Source of the DNA: Methanolinea sp. UBA277
GTDB lineage: Archaea > Halobacteriota > Methanomicrobia > Methanomicrobiales > Methanospirillaceae
Direction: 5' to 3'
Assembly: GCA_002499905.1 (NCBI GenBank)
Contig: DANP01000026.1
Location: 38,027 to 60,303 of the forward strand
DNA length: 22,277 bases
The stretch's first letter is position 1. Every line of letters begins with the position of its first letter. A model generated the notes under the pieces. The model searched no databases. It was not told the origin of the DNA and was given only the letters and a program-made list of their open reading frames with translations. This document shows positions 13,826-19,322 of this stretch, piece after piece. A program made the position numbers and the translations under genes.

Positions 13826-14089
13826 TTATTCGCGTGCTATCTCTCCCCCCGCATCCCGGATGGTCCGTTCGATCGTCTCCTGCAATTCCGCATTCAGGAG
13901 GGCATGATCGAGCATGGGGAATCCTCCGACGAGGGGGATCGGCTTGAAAACTGCCAGCGGCGCTTTCCCATTCCGGGTTGCTTCGGTTCCCGGCCCGATT
14001 ACTTCAGCCGTTCCGTCCTGCCATACGGCAACATTCCCGTATCCCTGGGCATCCCAGATTTTCCTGATGATCGCTTTTGTCGTGAGCAT
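13826..14089 (-). CDS. Hypothetical 87-residue protein
   Basis: A small soluble protein: MLTTKAIIRKIWDAQGYGNVAVWQDGTAEVIGPGTEATRNG and then PLAVFKPIPLVGGFPMLD. The pattern of an initial helix, two beta strands (NVAVWQDG, AEVIGPG) and a closing helix (ALLNAELQETIERTIRDAG) suggests a compact alpha-beta fold. No catalytic motif or cysteine is visible, and no family is recognised. It is co-directional with the neighbouring small genes at 13334 and 14294. Confidence 0.6.
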   Translation of the reverse strand: MLTTKAIIRKIWDAQGYGNVAVWQDGTAEVIGPGTEATRNGKAPLAVFKPIPLVGGFPMLDHALLNAELQETIERTIRDAGGEIARE

Positions 14090-14159
14090 AGTCCTCAGAT
14101 AAGAAAATGCCGGTGCCGGGCATCAAGGTGCCGGTCGGTGTAGAAAATGGAATCCGGGA

Positions 14160-14249
14160 TTATGAGGGGTTTTTTCCGAAAGCTGCACGGTACAACGCCT
14201 TCCGGATGGACACCACTGCCTGCAGGGTATCGGGAATGTGCAGGGTCAC
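14160..14249 (-). CDS. Possible 29-residue peptide gene
   Basis: GTG 14249 to TAA 14160 encodes VTLHIPDTLQAVVSIRKALY then RAAFGKNPS, an amphipathic helix-like peptide filling the gap between two small minus-strand genes. The codons look natural, but there is no clear ribosome binding site, and so short a frame may be chance. It could also be the remnant of a longer gene. Confidence 0.2.
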   Translation of the reverse strand: MTLHIPDTLQAVVSIRKALYRAAFGKNPS

Positions 14250-14293
14250 TTCAGGTCAGGGAGTTGTCCGGTGCAGAACCGGAACCTGCCATC

Positions 14294-14476
14294 TCACTCC
14301 TCGATTCCGGGCTGCCTGAACCGCCAGTAGTAGCAGGCACCCCATTCTCTCTTTCCGCCTGGTTCGAGCTCCCGCAGTGCTGCTTCGGCATGCTCCTCAC
14401 AGACCAGTGTGCTGCAGCACCCGTAGAAATGGATGCCGATCGCCGTTTTGCCACAGATATCACAGGTTTTTGTCAT
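14294..14476 (-). CDS. 60-residue zinc-finger-like protein
   Basis: MTKTCDICGKTAIGIHFYG, then CCSTLVCEEHAEAAL. The pairs CxxC (Cys5, Cys8), the CC at about 20-21 and CxxH (CEEH, about 26-29) can make a single zinc site of the type found in small treble-clef or B-box-like modules. The tail is charged with a Tyr/Trp-rich end (WGACYYWRFRQ). It is co-directional with the downstream sulfur operon end (163 bases away) but probably has its own promoter; an A/T-rich CTTTTATG lies near 14575-14582. Function unknown. Confidence 0.65.
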   Translation of the reverse strand: MTKTCDICGKTAIGIHFYGCCSTLVCEEHAEAALRELEPGGKREWGACYYWRFRQPGIEE

Positions 14477-14623
14477 AGTACGCTTCCCTGTTCACCAGGA
14501 CCGGCTTCCCGGGATGGGCAAATCTGACGAGAGGGAGAATCAGTGCTTACCATCAGAGAAAATTGAGGGAGAAAACATAAAAGATAATGCCTGGACCAGG
14601 ACTGTCCATCGAACCACATCCCT

Positions 14624-14638
14624 GGTGATAAAAAGTGG
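14624..14638 (-). terminator. T-run after iscU
   Basis: On the minus strand the iscU stop is followed within a few bases by CCCACTTTTTATCACC, with five consecutive T residues. This marks the probable end of the sulfur operon. Confidence 0.4.
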
Positions 14639-14639
14639 G

Positions 14640-15164
14640 TTACGGTGTGTCTTTTCTCTCTTCCTGGCCTTCGATCCGTTCAGCCCTCTTGGTGAGAATC
14701 TCTATCAGCTTCTCTTCTTCCACGGCGTGTTTCTCATCCGGAGTGAGCTGTTCAGGGAGCCAGTCCGGGCGTTCTTTCCCGGTGAAATAGGTCCGTATGG
14801 CTCTCCGGAGGGCACCGACAGCGAGGATCCCGCAGTGGAATTTCACGGCGGGAAGACCGCCGAGCGCTTCCGAGATCTGCTTCCAGCTGATCTGCCAGGC
14901 CTCCTCAAGGCTCTTTCCCTTGATCAGTTCGGTCAGGACGCTTGAGGCGGCAATATTGGCTGCGCACCCGTAGCTCTCGAATGTGGCAGCCGAAATCGTC
15001 AGGGTCTTTTCGTCGATCTTCAGGTAGAATGCGATCATATCCCCGCAGGCGATACTGCCAGCAAGGGCTTCTGCATCGGCATCCTCCATCTTTCCAAGGT
15101 TCTTTGGATTCCGGAAGAGCTCCAGCACTTTCGGGTTGTATGCCAGGGGAATGCGGCTAGACAT
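14640..15164 (-). CDS. iscU: IscU/NifU-type iron-sulfur cluster scaffold
   Basis: Scaffold on which Fe-S clusters are assembled from sulfur delivered by a cysteine desulfurase, then passed to target proteins in the cytoplasm. The 174-residue product has the three conserved cysteines at residues 40 (ACGDM, with the conserved Asp42), 67 (SYGCAANIAASS) and 111 (VKFHCGILAV), at the usual spacing. The core ends near residue 125; an extra charged helical tail (PEQLTPDEKHAVEEEK and beyond) of about 45 residues is longer than in bacterial IscU. The start is ATG 15164, with GGGAGGTG upstream (the in-frame GTG 15173 lies inside that motif). The first eight bases overlap the end of nifS, so translation is probably coupled. 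Last gene of the dsrE2-tusA-nifS-iscU operon. Confidence 0.93.
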   Translation of the reverse strand: MSSRIPLAYNPKVLELFRNPKNLGKMEDADAEALAGSIACGDMIAFYLKIDEKTLTISAATFESYGCAANIAASSVLTELIKGKSLEEAWQISWKQISEALGGLPAVKFHCGILAVGALRRAIRTYFTGKERPDWLPEQLTPDEKHAVEEEKLIEILTKRAERIEGQEERKDTP

Positions 15165-16401
15165 GTTTTCCACCTCCCGGTTTCAGGGGAGAAAGTGACC
15201 TGATCCGCTGTACTGCGTCAGGGAAGCTGGTCAGGACATACTCAATGTCAGATTCGGTATGGAACGGGGTGGTCTTCATGAGGATACTTCCGTGGGCTTC
15301 TTCGTATCTCCTCCTGATAGCAAGGAGAACGTGGCTCGGCTGGAGCACCCTGCTGGTGCAGGCGCTCCCGCTTGACACGTAGACCCCCTTCAGGCTCATC
15401 TCCACGGTGAGTGCCTCTCCTTCGCAGTTCAGGAAACTGATATTAACGTTGTCGGGTGCCCGTCGTTCTCCCCCTGGACCGTTGAGGAGCGTATCGCTGA
15501 TGGTATCCGTTATCCCCGATATCAGGTTGTCCCGAAGCTGTGTCATGCCGGCGAGATACTGGTCCCGGTTGTTCTGCATCAGCTCCACGGCCTTTGCAAA
15601 GCCGGCGATGGCCGGGACATTCTCGACACCGGCCCAGAGTTTCTGGGTGCTGAGCTGACCCCGGATGATGGGATCGAGACTGGTGCCGTCCCTGACGAAG
15701 AGAGCCCCGGCCCCTTTCGGTCCGTAGATTTTATGACTGCTGATACTGGCGAGGTCTGCTCCGGTCTTCTCCAGGTCGAGCTCTGTCTTGCAGAACGCGT
15801 CGCAGGAATCGAGATGGACTGCCACCCCCGCATCCCGGTCTTTCACGAGCTCGGTCATTGCCCGGATGTCCTGCACGGTGCCAATCTCATGGTTGACGGG
15901 CGCGACACTGACAAGGAGCGTGTCGGTGTCGATCTGACCCGCGAGAAATTCATGGTCAACGAAACCCTCCCGGTCCACCGGGATGGTCACCACGCGGTAG
16001 CCCTCCTTCTGCAGCTGCTCGGCGGGAAAGGTAACGCTCAGGTGCTCGATGTCTGATATGATCAGTTTTTTCCGGGTCGTATGTGCCCGGGCCAGGCCGG
16101 TGATGGCAAGGTTGTTTGCTTCGGTGCCGCTGTGCGTGAATACCAGATCTTCAGGCTGGCAGCGGAGAGCGCCGGCAATGGTCCGGGTTGCCGAAAGAAG
16201 GGTCTCGTAGGCCTCCCATCCCTTCCGGTGGGTAATGGAGGGATGCCCCTGGCCCCCCGACGCATATGCCTGAACCATGGCCTGGAGCGCTTCCGGAAAC
16301 ACCAGCCCCGAATTCTCTGAATCGAGGTAGACCTCCCGTTCGGGAACCCCGTGTGATTCGAGGAGAGCCGCAACATCCGTTGACAGGTCGCTTATCTTCA
16401 C
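15157..16401 (-). CDS. nifS: Cysteine desulfurase, NifS/IscS type
   Basis: PLP enzyme that turns cysteine into alanine and places persulfide sulfur on its own active-site cysteine. The 414-residue product has HSGTEANN (PLP phosphate site), VNHEIGTVQ, the PLP lysine Lys224 in SSHKIYGPKG and the catalytic Cys348 in SSGSACTSRVLQ. Two parts differ from the usual family text: the N-terminus reads YLDSENSGL instead of YLDNAATTP, and the DAVQAxGK segment reads DSCDAFCK, with Asp201 where the family has the PLP-contacting Gln. The start is GTG 16401: it overlaps the tusA stop by four bases (GTGA), GAGGTG lies upstream, and the longer frame to 16482 is only tusA read out of frame. It sits between tusA and iscU, so it likely feeds both. 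Confidence 0.94.
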   Translation of the reverse strand: MKISDLSTDVAALLESHGVPEREVYLDSENSGLVFPEALQAMVQAYASGGQGHPSITHRKGWEAYETLLSATRTIAGALRCQPEDLVFTHSGTEANNLAITGLARAHTTRKKLIISDIEHLSVTFPAEQLQKEGYRVVTIPVDREGFVDHEFLAGQIDTDTLLVSVAPVNHEIGTVQDIRAMTELVKDRDAGVAVHLDSCDAFCKTELDLEKTGADLASISSHKIYGPKGAGALFVRDGTSLDPIIRGQLSTQKLWAGVENVPAIAGFAKAVELMQNNRDQYLAGMTQLRDNLISGITDTISDTLLNGPGGERRAPDNVNISFLNCEGEALTVEMSLKGVYVSSGSACTSRVLQPSHVLLAIRRRYEEAHGSILMKTTPFHTESDIEYVLTSFPDAVQRIRSLSPLKPGGGKHV

Positions 16402-16628
16402 CCTGACACCTCGATGTACATCTCGTAGACATCCCCATCCCGGGTGATCTCCAGCAGTTTGTGGCCGGTGCCGGCACTCCATTCCCTGACATCTGATGGG
16501 GCAGCGGGGTCAGTGGCGAGCAGTTTCACCACCTGGCCCGGTGCGGCCCGGGATACGGCCTCGGCGAGGGCGATGAGCGGCCCGGGGCAGGTCTGGAAGG
16601 TCGCATCAACGGTCACATCCGGTTCCAT
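16398..16628 (-). CDS. tusA: TusA/SirA-family sulfur carrier
   Basis: Small sulfur-transfer protein that accepts persulfide sulfur on one cysteine and hands it on. The 76-residue product begins MEPDVTVDATFQTCPGPLIA, carrying the family CPxP motif with Cys14, followed by the LAEAVSRAAPGQVVKLLATDPAAPSDVREWSAGTGH pattern (IF3-C-like fold). The start is ATG 16628, with GGAGGTG six bases upstream; the in-frame GTG 16637 lies within that motif. The Shine-Dalgarno is next to the dsrE2 stop (12 bases before this ATG), and the gene's stop overlaps the nifS GTG. The neighbours make it the natural relay between NifS and DsrE2 or a downstream acceptor. Confidence 0.92.
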   Translation of the reverse strand: MEPDVTVDATFQTCPGPLIALAEAVSRAAPGQVVKLLATDPAAPSDVREWSAGTGHKLLEITRDGDVYEMYIEVSG

Positions 16629-16640
16629 GCCCGGCACCTC

Positions 16641-17051
16641 CTACGAGACAAAAAGCGTGACCTCCGCATCCTTTGCCTTGCCAAGGAACGTGGCCGCACC
16701 GGCAACGCTGTCCACGTACTCCTCCAGGTCATCGGCGGTCATCCCGAACATGCCGAGGCTGGACGAACAGGCGTAGATCTTCACTCTCCCGGTAGCAACC
16801 CCCTGGTGAAGGACGGTTCTCCACCCGGGCATGGACCCGCTGGCAAGGGCTTCTTTCAGCAGGTCCTGGTATGCCTGGTAGTCCAGGCTTACTTCGGAGG
16901 GTTCGTATCCTTTCTTCAGGGCAAGGAGGCCCCAGAAGGTGAAGAAGAGTTCTGCCTCCCATCCGGAAATGGCGGCAGTCGTGGCCAGCGTTACTGCCGG
17001 GAATAATTTGTCGAGTCGTTCCGAGGCGACGATCAGGGCGATCTTTGGCAT
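16641..17051 (-). CDS. DsrE2 (DsrE/DsrF/DrsH-like) sulfur-transfer protein
   Basis: A 136-residue protein of the DsrE2 family, which binds sulfur on a conserved cysteine and works with TusA. The N-terminal strand KIALIVASERLDKLFPAVTL, the typical FFTFWGLLALKKG segment, a variable helical insert and the phrase VKIYACSSSLGMFGMTADDL place it clearly; Cys95 is the only cysteine and matches the family's active one. In sulfur oxidisers dsrE2-tusA pairs serve cytoplasmic sulfur trafficking; here the pair is joined to nifS and iscU in a methanogen, suggesting a biosynthetic role. It is the first gene of the operon, with a good TATA box about 65 bases upstream and a GGGAGG before the ATG. Confidence 0.88.
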   Translation of the reverse strand: MPKIALIVASERLDKLFPAVTLATTAAISGWEAELFFTFWGLLALKKGYEPSEVSLDYQAYQDLLKEALASGSMPGWRTVLHQGVATGRVKIYACSSSLGMFGMTADDLEEYVDSVAGAATFLGKAKDAEVTLFVS

Positions 17052-17111
17052 ACCGTACTCACCATCCTCCCAGGTGCAGTCCCTGAGAGTGAACAGGTGA
17101 TAATAATCAGG

Positions 17112-17124
17112 TTTTTATAAATAT
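17112..17124 (-). promoter_or_regulatory. TATA box of the dsrE2-tusA-nifS-iscU operon
   Basis: On the minus strand the stretch reads ATATTTATAAAAA, a near-ideal TATA box. Transcription would start near 17090, giving a leader of about 40 bases to ATG 17051 with the GGGAGG inside it. Confidence 0.6.
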
Positions 17125-17182
17125 GTATTGACGAACGGGTTCTCCTGTAATCAGGGACATGGAAATCCGGCAGGAGTGGGGG

Positions 17183-17314
17183 ATGACGAAACAGGAAAAA
17201 TATGGAAAAGAACACACGCTCCCACAGGAACATGAATGTCTGAACTTGCCATTCACTCCGGCAGGGTGGTCACAATCCGCTCCCGGGAGAGGAACCGTGT
17301 CAGAAACGCGGTGA
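17183..17314 (+). CDS. Possible 43-residue protein antisense to the permease 3' end
   Basis: ATG 17183 is preceded by AGGAG with a six-base gap and opens MTKQEKYGKEHTLPQEHECL. The second half lies antisense to the last 20 codons of the ABC permease. The polar N-terminal part looks protein-like; the rest is probably constrained by the permease. No TATA box stands out. Could be chance. Confidence 0.22.
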   Translation: MTKQEKYGKEHTLPQEHECLNLPFTPAGWSQSAPGRGTVSETR

Positions 17315-17957
17315 CCAGAAGGATAAGCAGTGCCAGCCCGAAGGCGGCTCCCACCACCGCCCAGGTCACCGAGAATGCCGGGCCGATCACCTCACGGGTG
17401 AACGAGATCAGGAATATGATCCCGAAGATAATGACAAAATTGAGGATCTGGTTCTCTCTCATTCCCAGGATGAACTGGGCAAAACCCATCAGGCCGCTTG
17501 CCGCGGCAATAAAAGCCGGGACCACCACGATGATATGAAAGAGGACCGGGAGGGAGGGGATGAGGGTGTATCCGGTGAACACGGAGCCTGCGTTCATGAT
17601 AAGGATTGCCGAGAAGTAGGTCAGTAACGCCCCCGGGATCGTGACTCCCAGCACTTTGCCGAGCCAGAGTTCCCGTAATGAAAGGGGGGCACAGAGCAGT
17701 GTCTCGATCACTCCCGCCTGTTTTTCCCGGAGAAAGACCTGTGCGGTGAAGAGATAGCCCATAAAGACTCCCATGGTGAGCACGAGGTAAAAGCCGAGGG
17801 TGTCCATCACCTGTTCAGGTTCTCCCGTGCCTGATAGTACCGCAGGACCGGTGAATATCCCGAATACCACCACAAAGATGAAAGCAGAGAGCATGACATT
17901 GCGTGATTTGATCAGTTGACGGACCTCTTTTCCTGCCACCACCATGACCCTGCTCAT
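17253..17957 (-). CDS. ABC-2 type transporter permease
   Basis: Membrane subunit of an ABC exporter, 234 residues. About six spans can be seen, for example LSAFIFVVVFGIFTGPAVL, LGFYLVLTMGVFMGYLF, IPGALLTYFSAILIM, LFHIIVVVPAFIAAAS, ILNFVIIFGIIFLISF and the final WAVVGAAFGLALLILLV. Between spans two and three is REKQAGVIETLLCAPLSLRE, the coupling-helix signature of ABC-2 permeases of the NatB/drug-exporter type. The ATG overlaps the stop of the ATPase gene by four bases (ATGA), so the two are translationally coupled. The substrate cannot be told; Na+ or drug-like export are the usual guesses for this layout. Confidence 0.9.
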   Translation of the reverse strand: MSRVMVVAGKEVRQLIKSRNVMLSAFIFVVVFGIFTGPAVLSGTGEPEQVMDTLGFYLVLTMGVFMGYLFTAQVFLREKQAGVIETLLCAPLSLRELWLGKVLGVTIPGALLTYFSAILIMNAGSVFTGYTLIPSLPVLFHIIVVVPAFIAAASGLMGFAQFILGMRENQILNFVIIFGIIFLISFTREVIGPAFSVTWAVVGAAFGLALLILLVTAFLTRFLSRERIVTTLPE

Positions 17958-18886
17958 GTCACACCCCCTTCGGCCTGACGCATCACATCCAGGTAGATCT
18001 CCTCAAGAGACCTCTTCTGTATCCTTGCTTCTTCCAGCAGTATCCCGTTCTTCACCAGGGCCGCGATAACCTCATGGGCAGGGGTGGTCGCAAGCACCAT
18101 TCCCAGAACGTTGTCATTCCGGGTGAGCTCCCCGATCCCTCCCAGCGAGGAGAGGATCCCCTCAGCCTCCCCGGCCTGGGCAGGATCAGCAAGCGTGATC
18201 GAAAAACCGGTCTTCCTGCCTGCAGAAGTGAGGTGCTGAATGCTGTCAAGGGCGCGAATGCGGCCCTGGTGAAGGATCGCCACCCGGGAACACACCCGTT
18301 GCACCTCGTCAAGGTTATGCGAGTTTAAAAAAACGGTCATTGACCCCTCATGCGAGAGCCGGAGGATGAGCTCCCTGACCATATGCTGGGCTTCGGGATC
18401 GAGCCCCGAAGTGGGTTCATCGAGAAAGACGATCTCCGGCTCGTGCAGGATTGCCCGGGCGATCCCCAGTTTTCGTTTCATCCCGGTGGAGAAATTTCCA
18501 AACATGTCGCTTCCCCGGTCGGTCAACCCCACAAAGTCCAGGAGCTCCGCCACCCGGTCCACCGGTCGGCTGACGTCGTAAAGGCGTGCGTAGTACTCCA
18601 GGTTCTCCCGGGCGGTGAGCCGGTCGTAGAGCCCGTTGTTCTCCATCAGGACCCCCACTCTTTTCCTCATCTCGTCATCCTTCGAGAGATCGGCATCAAG
18701 CACCGTTGCCGTCCCGGATGTGGGGGACAGCAGCCCCAGGAGTACTCGCATGGTGGTGGTCTTCCCGGACCCGTTCGGGCCAAGGTATCCGAATACCTCT
18801 CCCTCATCAACAGAGAAGGTCAGCCCGTCAAGCACCTTTCTGCCGGAAAAATCTTTCCGCAGCGATGATACCTCAATGACTGCCAG
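17954..18886 (-). CDS. ABC transporter ATP-binding protein (ABC-2 exporter), unusual start
   Basis: ATPase partner of the adjacent permease. Walker A GPNGSGKTT, the Q-loop region VGVLMENNGLYDRLT, the signature FSTGMKRKLGIARA (LSGGQ variant), Walker B IVFLDEPTSGLD and the H-loop LNSHNLDE are intact; a C-terminal regulatory part follows (HEVIAALVKNGILLEEA, then RSLEEIYLDVM). The obvious start GTG 18835 would remove the first strand and the A-loop aromatic. The frame continues upstream as LAVIEVSSLRKDFSGRK, normal for the family, back to an in-frame TGA just before 18886, with no ATG, GTG or TTG in between. The CTG at 18886 is preceded by GAGGTGAGG, so a CTG start coupled to the overlapping upstream gene is proposed. 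The annotation starts there. Confidence 0.88.
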   Translation of the reverse strand: MAVIEVSSLRKDFSGRKVLDGLTFSVDEGEVFGYLGPNGSGKTTTMRVLLGLLSPTSGTATVLDADLSKDDEMRKRVGVLMENNGLYDRLTARENLEYYARLYDVSRPVDRVAELLDFVGLTDRGSDMFGNFSTGMKRKLGIARAILHEPEIVFLDEPTSGLDPEAQHMVRELILRLSHEGSMTVFLNSHNLDEVQRVCSRVAILHQGRIRALDSIQHLTSAGRKTGFSITLADPAQAGEAEGILSSLGGIGELTRNDNVLGMVLATTPAHEVIAALVKNGILLEEARIQKRSLEEIYLDVMRQAEGGVT

Positions 18887-19067
18887 GGCGCCTCACCTCG
18901 GCATGTGGGAGAAAATTCAGGGTTGTCCGGGATCTTCCCGGCAGGTACGCATTGACAGATTCGCGGACAAGCTCCCCTGCGGGCAGTCCCCGCCCCGGGT
19001 GGAAATCTTTGAACCGGGTTTTCATGACACAGTCCTGCAGCGTGATCTCTCCCGTTCTCATTTCCAT
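18873..19067 (-). CDS. Small gene in front of the ABC exporter, unknown
   Basis: From ATG 19067 (or ATG 19061) the product is 64 residues: MEMRTGEITLQDCVMKTRFK, then DFHPGRGLPAGELVRESVNA and YLPGRSRTTLNFLPHAEV. It ends at 18873, overlapping the proposed ATPase start by 14 bases, which implies coupled translation and a role tied to the exporter. A longer frame from 19130 is possible, but its first residues overlap the intergenic region. There are no membrane spans and only one cysteine. I recognise no family; a small regulator or accessory factor is a guess. Confidence 0.5.
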   Translation of the reverse strand: MEMRTGEITLQDCVMKTRFKDFHPGRGLPAGELVRESVNAYLPGRSRTTLNFLPHAEVRRPGSH

Positions 19068-19146
19068 ACGATTTGAATCGTTCACATAGAATCTTTTCCG
19101 AAAGATACCAGAACCGGATAATCTGGCCATCAGAAAAAAACGGCAA

Positions 19147-19179
19147 TATTACCGGTCTGAATCCGCAGTTATTACCGGT
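19147..19179. promoter_or_regulatory. Direct repeat tattaccggt x2 in a divergent promoter region
   Basis: tattaccggt occurs at 19147-19156 and 19170-19179, 23 bases apart (about two helical turns), each containing the palindrome accggt. They lie between the ABC exporter genes (minus) and the acyl-CoA synthetase gene (plus), a likely place for a regulator. Otherwise 19068-19322 holds nothing recognisable. Confidence 0.3.
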
Positions 19180-19322
19180 TAACGCAGGCAACCCGGATGA
19201 ATATCACAGCATTTCCGGCAGGGCTCATCAGAAAACGCTCATCACCCAGGAGCTTCTTTTCCACCGGCCCCGTTGCCGCCTGACTGCAACATTCAAGTGT
19301 ATCCAGGGATTAATACGGGAAT

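Noticed and set aside
14433..14945. Plus-strand frame of 170 codons
   Set aside because: It spans a non-coding gap and the antisense of iscU; the IscU motifs on the minus strand are unambiguous.
18820..19191. Longer minus-strand frame of 123 codons upstream of the ABC ATPase
   Set aside because: It overlaps both the ATPase N-terminus and the 64-residue gene in other frames and has no domain-like text; the 18873-19067 frame fits better as a coupled gene.
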